The position numbers and the translations under genes were made by a program. From Oceanotoga teriensis (GTDB lineage: Bacteria > Thermotogota > Thermotogae > Petrotogales > Petrotogaceae): a DNA stretch of 64,000 bases. Shown piece by piece: positions 29,031-38,356 of this stretch (positions are counted from its first letter, which is position 1; each line of letters begins with the position of its first letter). Below the pieces are notes generated by a model. The model worked only from the letters and a program-made list of their open reading frames with translations, was not told the DNA's origin and did no database searches. The stretch spans positions 1 to 64,000 of the forward strand of contig NZ_QGGI01000016.1 in assembly GCF_003148465.1 (NCBI RefSeq), in the 5' to 3' direction.

Positions 29031-29110
29031 TTCTATCTCCCCCTTTTATTTATTTTATATTATAATAATATTTTTTTACATTTAAGTTAAACAAGGGGGG
29101 TTTTTTTGAT

Positions 29111-31513
29111 TTAATTATTATTAATTCTGATTGTTATCATATTTCTGTTGTTTTTGAACTTTTTAAATATTTTATCTGGATTTTTTAATTTATCATCCCA
29201 TATTATAGTGTATTTAAAACTATGAAATCCACCAAGACTTGCTTTAAAATTTGTTTCCCATATGTTGTTCATTATCCAAGAAAAAAATATATCTTGATTT
29301 TTTTCTATTGATGGTTTTTCATATAATTTTATGTTTTTATATTTTGGTTTAGATAATTGTATCAAAGGAACATCTGGAGTTAAGATTAAGACAGAGTTTT
29401 TTGAACCTATTTTTAATATTCCATCTTTTACATAATAATATTCCATACATGTTCCAGGCAATTGATCTATCGCTGGTCTTAAATTTACCATTCCTTTGTT
29501 TATCCAAAGTTCTGAATTTTCTCCCGTATTAATTGGTAATGCCATTAATACGCTTTCTGGTTCCCATACACTTTGTTTATTCATTTTTAAAATTATATCT
29601 ATTTTTTTTAAATTTTTATATACTATCATATTTATTTCATAGTATGAAAAGCCTTTTAAATCATATTTAATACTTATTTCAGTAAATATATTTCCATCTT
29701 TTAATATATCTATACTTTTTATCATGCCTCTATTTATTTGGGTGTTTATATATCTTCTATTTCTTCCAAAAGTTCTTCTATGAGTCGATGGAATTAAATT
29801 TTTTTCATTTGGAGTTATTTCATATATTGGTTCTAATATTTCATAGTTTTTTGTTTTATCCACTAAATCTGTATTTGTTTGTTTATCTATCATATTCTTT
29901 ATTCCATGTTTTCCCCATATTATTTTTATATATTTTGTTTCTATATACTCGGGAGTTATTTGAAATGTATTATATTCTTGCTTATTTAAATCTATATCAT
30001 AAATTCCATCTGCCAATTTTATCGATTTATAATAATCGCTATTTTGTTTTTTATCTAATTTTATATTAAGAGTTTTTTCTTCTAAAGGTTTTAATTTTAA
30101 TGGTACATGAAGAATTATTCCACGTGGAAAGTTTTCTGATTGATAATCGTATTCTTCATTGGTTTTTTCTTCTATTATTTTATATCCTTTTTCTAAAAAC
30201 CTTAATTCCCAATAATTTATTTCAAGTTTTGCTATTTCATATATTTCTTGATTTGATGTATTTATTACTTTATAAATTAATGGTTGAGCTGTTTTTAAAA
30301 GTTGTTGTCCTTTTTGGATTAAAATTTTATCTAAAGATTTTTGTACTTGTATATGTGCATCTAATGCATATTTGTTTTTTCTCGCTTCCGAAAATAAGAC
30401 CATTTCATCAGAAGGATTGTCTATACTGGCAGAATATCCGCAAGTATGTTCAGAATAAAGTAATAAATTTTCTTCTATTTCTTCTCTTGTTTTTTCATTT
30501 ATAATATTTTCTTTATCTATTTCTTTTAAAAGTTCATAATCAGCTTGAGCATTTCTATACATCTTTGTATAGTCTGGTAAAGAACCAAATCCATCTGTCC
30601 ACCAATCAGGCCAATCTCCAGAATATGTGGGAATATCTTTCGATTCTTTTTTTAAATTTTTAAAAAATCCTTTTAATGTAGACATCTCAAGTTTAATACT
30701 TTTTCCATATTTTTCATTCCATTTTTTTATATATTCTATAAAATATGGATTAGGTGGTGCATTATCTGTTTCAAGTCCAGATGTCATAAGCGGTATATAA
30801 GAATATTCATAATTTTGTTTTTCAAGATTATTTATATATTGTTCTAATTTTTCATAATCATTTTCTATTTGTTGATCAATTTTGCTGCATAATTCCCAAT
30901 TTTTTTCTTTTATCCACATAATTTCAGGTGCATTTATTCCAACAGAAGCTGTTGTCATATAATGATCACCATTCCAAACAAGTATTTTATTTCCTAATGG
31001 CGTTTTCCAATAAAATGGTGTTTGTATTTTTCTTAAAGGGTACATTCCATGATGTGTGTGTATACATGAAAATAAATATTTTATTCCTTCATCATAAAAA
31101 GCTTGTGAATAACTCCAACCATATCCATTTATATCCGCTGTCATTGCTGTTTCAATATCTTGGTCACATTTTTTTGCAAAATTTTTTGCTTTTTTTATTT
31201 TATTTTTTAATGAAGGTATATCAGTTAATTCAGACATATTTAAATAGTTTGCAGTTAATTCTATATTCCCTCTTTTTATAGCTTTTATAAGTCTTTCTTT
31301 CCATATTTCATTTGTAGATTTTATAAAATTTTCAACTTCCCAAAAATTTTCACATACCCAAATAAAATTGTCATTTTCTTCTAATTTTTCACTTATTTCT
31401 ATAGCTTGTTTTAAAAATTCTGTGTGAAAATCCATTATTTTTTCTTGTCTATGAGTATATCCTATGTCAGTATGTGTAGTGTGAATCAATTTGATTGTAT
31501 AATTTCTTTTCAT
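29111..31513 (-). CDS. GH38-like glycoside hydrolase (alpha-mannosidase superfamily)
   Basis: An 800-residue cytoplasmic protein without a signal peptide. KLIHTTHTDIGYTHRQEK is the N-terminal GH38-type zinc strand (H-x-D). ETAMTADINGYGWSYSQAF carries the likely nucleophile Asp, and CIHTHHGMYPL a further zinc His. Residues 430-800 are beta-sandwich-like. The divergent form with THTDIGYT is found in a subgroup often labelled DUF5054, so the exact linkage cleaved is uncertain. It lies 47 bases after a LacI gene, and a LacI-type palindrome covers its presumed start of transcription. Regulation by that LacI protein is therefore likely. ATG 31513 has GGAGG. Confidence 0.78.
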   Translation of the reverse strand: MKRNYTIKLIHTTHTDIGYTHRQEKIMDFHTEFLKQAIEISEKLEENDNFIWVCENFWEVENFIKSTNEIWKERLIKAIKRGNIELTANYLNMSELTDIPSLKNKIKKAKNFAKKCDQDIETAMTADINGYGWSYSQAFYDEGIKYLFSCIHTHHGMYPLRKIQTPFYWKTPLGNKILVWNGDHYMTTASVGINAPEIMWIKEKNWELCSKIDQQIENDYEKLEQYINNLEKQNYEYSYIPLMTSGLETDNAPPNPYFIEYIKKWNEKYGKSIKLEMSTLKGFFKNLKKESKDIPTYSGDWPDWWTDGFGSLPDYTKMYRNAQADYELLKEIDKENIINEKTREEIEENLLLYSEHTCGYSASIDNPSDEMVLFSEARKNKYALDAHIQVQKSLDKILIQKGQQLLKTAQPLIYKVINTSNQEIYEIAKLEINYWELRFLEKGYKIIEEKTNEEYDYQSENFPRGIILHVPLKLKPLEEKTLNIKLDKKQNSDYYKSIKLADGIYDIDLNKQEYNTFQITPEYIETKYIKIIWGKHGIKNMIDKQTNTDLVDKTKNYEILEPIYEITPNEKNLIPSTHRRTFGRNRRYINTQINRGMIKSIDILKDGNIFTEISIKYDLKGFSYYEINMIVYKNLKKIDIILKMNKQSVWEPESVLMALPINTGENSELWINKGMVNLRPAIDQLPGTCMEYYYVKDGILKIGSKNSVLILTPDVPLIQLSKPKYKNIKLYEKPSIEKNQDIFFSWIMNNIWETNFKASLGGFHSFKYTIIWDDKLKNPDKIFKKFKNNRNMITIRINNN

Positions 31514-31528
31514 TTTTTTCCTCCTTTT

Positions 31529-31554
31529 ATTAATACGTATTAATTATTAAATCA
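31529..31554 (-). promoter_or_regulatory. LacI operator and extended -10 before the GH38-like gene
   Basis: ATTAATACGTATTAAT at 31529-31544 is a perfect 16-bp palindrome with the central CG typical of LacI-family sites. Immediately upstream on the minus strand is TGATTTAAT (31546-31554), an extended -10. The operator would cover the transcription start. Confidence 0.75.
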
Positions 31555-31560
31555 GTCTTC

Positions 31561-32562
31561 CTACTCTCTTGAAGAAGACTCTCTTATGGTTAACTTAGGT
31601 TCACATTGGAATTTTTTTATATGTTTTTCTTTTTTTATTTTTTTAAAAAGTATTTCAGCAGACTTTTCTCCCATTTCTATTAAGGGTATATCCGCTGTAC
31701 TTAAAGGAATTTGAGTGTATGGAGCATAACTATTGTGATCACATGATATTATTCCAAAGTCTTTTGGTATTTTTTTATTCAATTTTACAGCACTTTTCAT
31801 CGCATTATATGCGAGATATGTATGTGATGCTATTACAGAATCTATATTTTTATTTTGCTTTAGATATTTTTCTATTTCTATATTTGCATTTTTATAATCT
31901 TTTATATATATTATGTTTTCTTTTAATTTGAAATTTGAAATAACTTCTTTGTACCCCTTTATTCTATCCATTTCACCATAGTTTAAATTTTCAGGGGATA
32001 TATATAGTATATTTTTATATTTTTTTTCTATTAAATGTTTTGTAGATTCGAATGCTCCTTTGTATAAATTATATGTAATAGTTGTTATTTGTGGTATATC
32101 ATAACCAGCAATTATTGTCACAAATGGTATTTTTAAAGCATTTAATTCGTTTGATATTTGTTTTATATTTTCATCTATTGTTGCTACATATATTAATCCA
32201 TCTATTCTTTTTTGTTGATAATATTCTATATAGTCAGGAGTTTGTTGTTTATATTCCCAATTACATATGGTTATACTATTTTGATTTTTTATGCATATTT
32301 TTCTAATTCCTTCCAGAATATTGGGTATCAAAAATGAATCTATATATTTTGAAATAACAATCCCAATTGAATTTGCAAGGTTCATTTTCATATTTCTTGC
32401 AAGTATATTAGGCTTATAATTTAATTTTTCTACTGCATTCATAACTTTTTCAATGGTTTCTTTTTTAAAGTTTGCTCCTTTTTTATTATTCAGTATCATA
32501 GATACAGTCGACTGAGATACACCTGCTTCTTTTGCAACATCTTTACTATTTATTCTCTTCAT
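31561..32562 (-). CDS. LacI-family transcriptional regulator
   Basis: A 333-residue repressor. Residues 5-50 are the helix-turn-helix and hinge (SKDVAKEAGVSQSTVSMILNNKKG...KLNYKPNILARNMK). Residues 65-330 are the periplasmic-binding-protein-like sugar sensor (SIGIVISKYIDSFLIPNILEGI, RIDGLIYVA, DFGIISCDHNSYAPYTQIPLSTAD). It has matching 16-bp palindromic operators at its own promoter and before the downstream GH38-like gene, so it is autoregulated and controls that gene. Its ribosome site is a G6 run (GGGGGGAA). Confidence 0.95.
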   Translation of the reverse strand: MKRINSKDVAKEAGVSQSTVSMILNNKKGANFKKETIEKVMNAVEKLNYKPNILARNMKMNLANSIGIVISKYIDSFLIPNILEGIRKICIKNQNSITICNWEYKQQTPDYIEYYQQKRIDGLIYVATIDENIKQISNELNALKIPFVTIIAGYDIPQITTITYNLYKGAFESTKHLIEKKYKNILYISPENLNYGEMDRIKGYKEVISNFKLKENIIYIKDYKNANIEIEKYLKQNKNIDSVIASHTYLAYNAMKSAVKLNKKIPKDFGIISCDHNSYAPYTQIPLSTADIPLIEMGEKSAEILFKKIKKEKHIKKFQCEPKLTIRESSSRE

Positions 32563-32578
32563 TTTATATTCCCCCCAT

Positions 32579-32603
32579 TAATTAATACGTATTAATTATA
32601 TCA
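32579..32603 (-). promoter_or_regulatory. Promoter and operator of the lacI gene
   Basis: TAATTAATACGTATTAATTA (32579-32598) is a perfect 20-bp palindrome containing the same 16-mer found before the GH38-like gene. On the minus strand TGATATAAT (32595-32603), an extended -10, overlaps its edge. Confidence 0.78.
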
Positions 32604-32604
32604 T

Positions 32605-32701
32605 AAAATAAAAAAAAGCTGTGGAATATTTTTCCACAGCCTAATTCTATAATAACAAAGGGGGGGATCTTTGTTCGGTGATTGGGGTTTAGTTAATCAC
32701 T
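32605..32701 (-). ncRNA. Predicted small RNA with C-rich hairpin loops
   Basis: On the minus strand an extended -10 (32708-32713) predicts a start near 32701. The RNA then shows three consecutive hairpins. The first is GTGATT/AATCAC (32700-32678) with loop AACTAAACCCC. The second is AACAAAG/CTTTGTT (32675-32654) with loop ATCCCCCC. The third is a 9-bp GCTGTGGAA-type stem (32640-32618) followed by a run of T at 32617-32605, an intrinsic terminator. There is no ORF. C-rich loops that can pair with G-rich ribosome sites are the hallmark of several sRNA families. The lacI gene downstream has its own promoter, so this is probably a separate transcript rather than only its leader. Confidence 0.65.
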
Positions 32702-32707
32702 TGATTT

Positions 32708-32716
32708 ATTATAACA
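32708..32716 (-). promoter_or_regulatory. Extended -10 promoter of the predicted small RNA
   Basis: TGTTATAAT on the minus strand, a perfect extended -10. No clear -35 is present, as is usual for this promoter class. It sits seven bases before the first hairpin. Confidence 0.6.
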
Positions 32717-32916
32717 CGATTATTGTTACGTCTTTTTTACTTAAGTAACGGTCTTAATTAATTTTAGTTAAATAATATTTAAACTTTTATAATCTTATGT
32801 TAATTTTTGATTGCTTTTTAGTTCTATTAATTTCAGACTCTCTCATAAAAGCTTTAATATTAAGTTAATATCTGAATGTTGATATTTATCACATTTTTTA
32901 ATTATAATTTTTAAAT

Positions 32917-34116
32917 TCAATTTAAACTGTTTAAATATTCTGATATGACCCAAGCTGTGCTAAAAGCATATTGTATATTATAGCCTCCTGTATCTCCATC
33001 TACATCTATAACTTCACCTGCAAAATATAGATTTTTAATAATTTTCGATTCCATATTTTTAGGATTTATCTCTTTAGTGTCAATTCCTCCATTTGTAACC
33101 ATTGCATTATCAAAATTTCCGAGTTCATCTATTGTATATTCATGATCTATTAGAAAATCTGTTATCTTATCTTTTGTTCTTTTATCGATATTATGTGATT
33201 TTTGTTTTGGATTTATTTTTATTTTGTTTTCTATATAATCTATAAATCTTTTTGTTAGTTCATATTCTTTAAGTATTGAAAATAAATTGTCATTAGATTT
33301 TTTTATTTTTTTATTTATATCTTCTTTGAATAATTCTTTATTTTTTAAATTTATAAAAGAAATCTTTATTTTTTGATTTTCATTTAAATATCTCGAAAAA
33401 TCGAGTATACAAGGTCCTGAAAATCCTTGATGTGTAATGAGTAAATCATTGATATTTTGTTTTTTATCAGATATTTTTATTTTTGCATTTTTGAAAGATG
33501 TACCGGAAAGTTCTTGCATATCAAAATTTTTTATTTTTATATTTGTAAGGGCTGGTTTTGGTGTTATTATATTATGACCAAATTTTTTTGCAAATTCATA
33601 TCCATCACCATTTGTACCTAAATTTGGGTAAGATTTACCACCAGTAGCTATTATTACCATTTTTGATTTATATTCTGATTTATTTGTTTTTATTATGAAG
33701 TCTTTTTCTTTTTTTATACTTTTTACTTTTTCCGAAGTTTTTATTGTATAATTATTTCCTTTTATTATATTAATCAATATATTTAAAATGTCTTTAGATT
33801 TCTTTGTTTTTGGAAAATATTTTCCATTTTTATCTATTATGAAATTCATACCATATTTTTGAAAATAATTTATAGTATCATAATTAGTAAATCTAAAAAG
33901 TTGTTTTTTTACATAATTTTTTCTTTCTCCATAATGTGTTATAAATTGTTTTATATCTTCATAATGTGTTAAATTACATTGTCCAGATCCAGATATTAAA
34001 AATTTTTTACCAATTTCATCATTTTTTTCTATTATTAATACTTTTTTATTTTTTATATTTGCTGCAGCAAACAACCCTGAAGGGCCTGTACCTATTATTA
34101 CAACATCATAATCCAT
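32917..34116 (-). CDS. BaiN/HI0933-family flavoprotein
   Basis: A 399-residue NAD(P)/FAD-dependent oxidoreductase. It has the N-terminal dinucleotide fold DVVIIGTGPSGLFAAANI, then EKNDEIGKKFLISGSG, the family signature. VIIATGGKSYPNLGTNGDGYEFA, THQGFSGPCILDFS, and the C-terminal NLYFAGEVIDVDGDTGGYNIQYAFSTAW complete the family pattern. Proteins of this group (YhiN, HI0933, BaiN) reduce C=C bonds in a few tested cases; most have unknown substrates. It is transcribed alone. Confidence 0.9.
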   Translation of the reverse strand: MDYDVVIIGTGPSGLFAAANIKNKKVLIIEKNDEIGKKFLISGSGQCNLTHYEDIKQFITHYGERKNYVKKQLFRFTNYDTINYFQKYGMNFIIDKNGKYFPKTKKSKDILNILINIIKGNNYTIKTSEKVKSIKKEKDFIIKTNKSEYKSKMVIIATGGKSYPNLGTNGDGYEFAKKFGHNIITPKPALTNIKIKNFDMQELSGTSFKNAKIKISDKKQNINDLLITHQGFSGPCILDFSRYLNENQKIKISFINLKNKELFKEDINKKIKKSNDNLFSILKEYELTKRFIDYIENKIKINPKQKSHNIDKRTKDKITDFLIDHEYTIDELGNFDNAMVTNGGIDTKEINPKNMESKIIKNLYFAGEVIDVDGDTGGYNIQYAFSTAWVISEYLNSLN

Positions 34117-34353
34117 ATTTTTCCTCCTTTTTTTACATCGAAAATTATATCATAAAATTTATTTTTTCCCATTAATTTTTTTCACATCATTTATTAAAAT
34201 AAAATTAATATTTTTTTAATGTTTATACTTGTTTTATAGTATAAAATTAATTGATTGTTATTTTTTATACTATAGTATATTTATTTGTAATTTTGTGATA
34301 TCATGTTTATATTTAATATGGGATAATTTAATTTTTTCAAAGGGGAAAAAAAT

Positions 34354-35928
34354 ATGGTTTCTGGATTTATAAGTGTATTTTTGTTAATTATTACTATAAT
34401 TTTTATATTATTTTTTATACTTTATGCATTTAATAAAAAGGATATAATTGGGGCTAATGAATTTATTTTGTTCATGTTTTTGCTTTTGTTAAATACTTCA
34501 TCAACTTTGATAGAAATATTAGTTAATAATTTTAATTTGATGTTGTTTTTTAGAAATTTATCTCAAATAGGAATTTTTTATGCTCCTGTAGCTGGAGTTT
34601 TTTTTGCTTTGAGTTTTACAGGGTTTAATAAAAAAAGAAAAATTTTTATGATTAGTATACAAATTATTCCTATATTAAGTCTTTTTTTGATTTTTACAGA
34701 TTCTTTTCATCACTTGATGAGAGAAAGTATAAAAATTTTAAGTTTTGATGGATATACTACTTTATTTATAAAAACAACAGTTTTATCTAAAATTTTTGTA
34801 TCTCATAATTATATTATGGTTATTCTTTCGATAATAATATTACTTTCTTATAGAGGGCCTAAGAAATTTAGAATTCAATCTTGGCTAATTTCTATTGGTT
34901 TAGCTTTTCCAGCTATTTTAACTTGGTTTAAAATTATAGGTTTTTTTGATAGTATTCCTATGAGTACTTTTTTTATACCTGGTCTTATATTTGTCGCTTG
35001 GGGACTTTTTAAATACGATTTACTTTCTATTTCGCCAATTGCAAGGGATAAGGTTTTTGAAGTTATTAATGAATGTATATTGGTTTACTCTCCAAAAAGC
35101 CGTATAATAGATTTAAATCCTGCAAGTAGAGATTTTTTTTATACTTTAATGGATAGAAAAGATAATAATTATTCATTTGATGAAAAAGATAAATTTTATT
35201 CAAAAGTAAAAATAATTATTGAAAAAGAATTTCCTGAATGGTTTAAAAATATGGAAAGTAATAAAATAGAACATGTAGAAATAACTGTTAATATTTATAA
35301 TATGAAAAAACATTATTCTGTTAGTATATATCCATTGAGTACTAAATCGGGTAATGAATTTCTTGGATCTGTTTCGATCTTTAGAGATATTACAGTTGAA
35401 AGAAATGAAAAATTAAAACTTATAGATAAAGCAAATACAGATGGTTTAACCGGTCTTTATAATAACACTTATTTTAAATATTTGACAAATATTCAGATTA
35501 AAAAATGTAATGAATTCGATAAAAAAGTTTCTCTTATAATGTTTGATATTGATAATTATAAGAGTATAAATGATAAATACGGTCATCTCATTGGAGATGA
35601 TATTCTTGTACTTATTTCAAAAACGTTGAAATCTATGTTCAGATCTTCTGATATAATTGCGAGATATGGTGGAGATGAATTTGCAATTTTGTTGCCTGAA
35701 ACTGATATAGATGTTTCTTTAATGCTTGCTGAAAGATTGAGAATGAATATAGAGTCTCTTGTATTCAAAAAAGATGATATTTCACTTTCATTTACAATAA
35801 GCATAGGTCTTGTGACTTGTTCAATGGTTGAAAATATGTATTCGGATCTCATATCCGCTGCTGATGAGGCTCTTTATTTTTCTAAAAATAATGGTAAAAA
35901 TAGGTTAACAATATATGGACATGATTAA
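34354..35928 (+). CDS. Diguanylate cyclase with 7TM sensor and PAS domain
   Basis: 524 residues. Seven membrane spans fill residues 1-220 in the pattern of the histidine-kinase-type 7TM sensor (PVAGVFFALSFTGF, FHHLMRESIKI, SWLISIGLAFPAILTWFKI). A PAS-like domain at 230-350 follows (VFEVINECILVYSPKSRIIDLNPASRDFF). A GGDEF domain at 360-520 ends the protein (DGLTGLYNNTYF, IARYGGDEFAILL). The active site is intact, and the inhibitory RxxD site (RSSD) stands five residues before GGDEF. It should make cyclic di-GMP from two GTP in response to an unknown signal. The next gene encodes another cyclase. A 14-bp palindrome (34266-34279) lies upstream. Confidence 0.92.
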   Translation: MVSGFISVFLLIITIIFILFFILYAFNKKDIIGANEFILFMFLLLLNTSSTLIEILVNNFNLMLFFRNLSQIGIFYAPVAGVFFALSFTGFNKKRKIFMISIQIIPILSLFLIFTDSFHHLMRESIKILSFDGYTTLFIKTTVLSKIFVSHNYIMVILSIIILLSYRGPKKFRIQSWLISIGLAFPAILTWFKIIGFFDSIPMSTFFIPGLIFVAWGLFKYDLLSISPIARDKVFEVINECILVYSPKSRIIDLNPASRDFFYTLMDRKDNNYSFDEKDKFYSKVKIIIEKEFPEWFKNMESNKIEHVEITVNIYNMKKHYSVSIYPLSTKSGNEFLGSVSIFRDITVERNEKLKLIDKANTDGLTGLYNNTYFKYLTNIQIKKCNEFDKKVSLIMFDIDNYKSINDKYGHLIGDDILVLISKTLKSMFRSSDIIARYGGDEFAILLPETDIDVSLMLAERLRMNIESLVFKKDDISLSFTISIGLVTCSMVENMYSDLISAADEALYFSKNNGKNRLTIYGHD

Positions 35929-36021
35929 TTTTTAATATTTTATGTATATAAAGTTAATTTTTTATGTAGTTAAAATCTCCTTTTATTGTATACTGTATAA
36001 TACTATAAAAGGGGTGATCTG

Positions 36022-37281
36022 GTGAATACATATAACTATTTAAAAATATTTGAAAATCTTGGTTATGGACTTATAGAAACAGAAATTTTGTACCATAAAA
36101 ATAAACCCTATGATTTTAAGATATTGGAAATGAATAAAAATGTAAAAAATATTATTAAAGATATAATGAAAAATAACCCAGATCTTGAACTTAAGGAATT
36201 TTTTAAATATAGTTTTATAAAAGAGATTAATATGAAAGATTTTTTTGAGGGATATATAAGAAATATAGACAAATTAAATAATAAGCCTATAAATGTTTAT
36301 AATAAAAAGCTTGATGCTTATTATGAATTTGTAGCTTATTTAAAAAATAGAAAATGTCTTTTTGTTATAAGGGATATTACTAAAGAACAGAAAAAAGATA
36401 TTTTAATTTATAAGCTACAAAAAAGATTAAATATATCTTTAGATATAGGTAAAATAGGTTGGTGGGAATTAAATATCAAAACTGGCTATATCGAATTTCA
36501 TAAAAACAAAGCTGAACTTTTAGATTATACTATTGAAGAGTTTCCTAAACATATGTACGATATAATGAAACTCGTTCATCCAGATGACTATGAACATACT
36601 ATGAATGCAATGAAAAAACATTTAAATGGTGAAGATGAATTTTATCATACGGAGTATCGTATAAGAACAAAAAATGGATATTATAAATGGTTTTATGATC
36701 AAGGACAGATAATTGAAAGAGACAAAGATCATTCTCCTTTAAATCTTATTGGTGTTGTTATGGATATTACAGAACGTAAAAATACTGAGTTAAAATTGAA
36801 AGAATTAGCAGATTTTGATCCTTTAACTGATTGTTATAATAGGAGAATGGGCTTGATTCTTCTCGAAGAAAAATTAAAATATTCAAAAAGATATCAAAAA
36901 AAATGTGTTATATGTTTTATAGATCAGGATAATTTAAAGTATATTAATGATAATTATGGTCATGATATCGGAGATGATTCATTAAAATTGCTTGCAAAAA
37001 CTATAAAATCTGAAATAAGAGATTCAGATATTTTGTGTCGTATAGGAGGAGATGAATTTTTCATTGTTTTTCCTGATTGTGTCAAAAATTCTGCTTTAAG
37101 TGTAATAAACAGGATTAAAAATAAATTGAAAGATATTAATAAAAACTTAGATTTTTATATTGATTTTTCATTCGGTTTTTTTGAATATAATGATTTTGAT
37201 AGTATAGATATAGATGAGTTTATAAAAAAAGCTGATGAAGATATGTATTCTATGAAAAAATTAAAAAAAATTTCAAAATAA
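36022..37281 (+). CDS. PAS-GGDEF diguanylate cyclase
   Basis: A 419-residue cytoplasmic protein starting at GTG behind AAAGGGGTGA. Residues 1-120 are a weak PAS-like fold. Residues 130-255 are a PAS_3 domain (IGKIGWWELNIKTGYIEF, YRIRTKNGYYKWFYDQGQII, VVMDITERK). Residues 260-418 are GGDEF (DPLTDCYNRRMGL, CRIGGDEFFIVFPD) with the RxxD inhibitory site (RDSD). All catalytic residues are present, so it should be an active cyclase. It has no membrane segment, unlike its neighbour. The two may share a regulatory theme, but they are separated by 93 bases with a separate ribosome site. Confidence 0.92.
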   Translation: MNTYNYLKIFENLGYGLIETEILYHKNKPYDFKILEMNKNVKNIIKDIMKNNPDLELKEFFKYSFIKEINMKDFFEGYIRNIDKLNNKPINVYNKKLDAYYEFVAYLKNRKCLFVIRDITKEQKKDILIYKLQKRLNISLDIGKIGWWELNIKTGYIEFHKNKAELLDYTIEEFPKHMYDIMKLVHPDDYEHTMNAMKKHLNGEDEFYHTEYRIRTKNGYYKWFYDQGQIIERDKDHSPLNLIGVVMDITERKNTELKLKELADFDPLTDCYNRRMGLILLEEKLKYSKRYQKKCVICFIDQDNLKYINDNYGHDIGDDSLKLLAKTIKSEIRDSDILCRIGGDEFFIVFPDCVKNSALSVINRIKNKLKDINKNLDFYIDFSFGFFEYNDFDSIDIDEFIKKADEDMYSMKKLKKISK

Positions 37282-37308
37282 ATATTTTTTAGTTTTAAAA
37301 AATTTAAA

Positions 37309-37344
37309 AAGCGGAAGAATTTTATCTTTTAAATTCTTCCGCTT
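37309..37344 (-). terminator. Terminator at the end of the ribose-type operon
   Basis: AAGCGGAAGAATTT and its complement form a 14-bp stem with an 8-base loop. The minus-strand copy is followed by a T-rich stretch, so it best serves the ADP-ribosylglycohydrolase operon and also shields the cyclase gene. Confidence 0.8.
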
Positions 37345-37353
37345 CCCATATTT

Positions 37354-38337
37354 TTATACTGTAAACATAGTTGAGATCATATTTGAATATTCATCAAAAT
37401 CAATATTATTTAAAGTTGAAATTTCATTTATATATCTATATGGAATGTTATGATCTTTACTATATAAACTACATAATCCACCAGAAATAGCTCCTATTGT
37501 GTCTGTATCTCCACCTAATCTGCTGGAAAGTTTTATAGCTTTAAAAACATTTTCTCTACAATAAAGAAATATTCCTATGGCACTTGGAAATACTTCATTT
37601 GTACCTAAACCTGTTCCTATTACATTGTATAAAAAATCTAAAAGTTCTTCATCTTCTTTAATAGATTTTATATATTTTTCTATAAATTTTATCCTCTCTA
37701 ATGAGCTTGCTCCTGCAACTTCATAATTTGAACTTTGTTTTCCAATATTACAACCCAATTTTATTTTTTTCATAACTTCTTCTAAAGGATAGTTACAAGC
37801 CAAATAATGGTATGCAAAACCCAATCCCATAGCACCTTCGAGTGCAAGACTGGTATTATGAGTAGGAATAGAACAGTTTATAATACCTTTTATAAGAGAT
37901 TTTTCATCTTCTTTTTTTACACATAGACTTGGTGCAAGAACTCTCATAGCCGCCCCACAAGTAGTTCCATTTTTTCCAGATTCATTTACAGGCACTCCAT
38001 TTTTTATATTTTCAAGAGCTTTTAGTGAATTTGGTCCTATATATCCTTTTTTAACAGCATCTGATTTTATTATCCATTCTTCAAGCGTTTCATATGTATT
38101 TTTAATCGTTATTTCTCCATCTTTACTATAACGTTTTATTAAATAAAGAACCTGTTCGGTATCATCAGTTATTTGAAATCTGAAAAGATTCTTATGTAAT
38201 ATTGATTTTGCTGGATCTATGAAATCTTCATCTTCTTTAAGAAAATGTTTTATATGATTTCTGGTCATAAACTCAGTAGGCATACCTATAGCATCTCCTG
38301 CTGCAAATGCTTGAAGAACCTTTTCGAATAATTTCAT
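37354..38337 (-). CDS. ADP-ribosylglycohydrolase family protein
   Basis: A 327-residue all-helical enzyme of the DraG/ARH family, which removes ADP-ribose from proteins or small molecules using two Mg ions. The metal motifs are GDAIGMPTEF (residue 14 on), QITDDTEQ (T-D-D) and LGGDTDTIGAISGGL near residue 290 (D-x-D-T). It is the last gene of an operon holding a GntR regulator, a PfkB kinase and a ribose-type ABC transporter. That context favours a metabolic role such as hydrolysing ADP-ribosyl or N-ribosyl compounds, rather than regulating nitrogenase. ATG has an AGGAGGAA site. Confidence 0.9.
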   Translation of the reverse strand: MKLFEKVLQAFAAGDAIGMPTEFMTRNHIKHFLKEDEDFIDPAKSILHKNLFRFQITDDTEQVLYLIKRYSKDGEITIKNTYETLEEWIIKSDAVKKGYIGPNSLKALENIKNGVPVNESGKNGTTCGAAMRVLAPSLCVKKEDEKSLIKGIINCSIPTHNTSLALEGAMGLGFAYHYLACNYPLEEVMKKIKLGCNIGKQSSNYEVAGASSLERIKFIEKYIKSIKEDEELLDFLYNVIGTGLGTNEVFPSAIGIFLYCRENVFKAIKLSSRLGGDTDTIGAISGGLCSLYSKDHNIPYRYINEISTLNNIDFDEYSNMISTMFTV

Positions 38338-38356
38338 TTAATATTCCTCCTATAGA

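Noticed and set aside
29037-29100. C6 tract after the GH38-like gene complementary to the chemoreceptor ribosome site (AAGGGGG)
   Set aside because: A TATAAT between the two suggests that the tract is not in the chemoreceptor mRNA, and the downstream gene is broken.
34266-34279. 14-bp palindrome TATACTATAGTATA before the first cyclase gene
   Set aside because: Simple A+T palindromes this short are expected by chance here; no second copy was found at another promoter.
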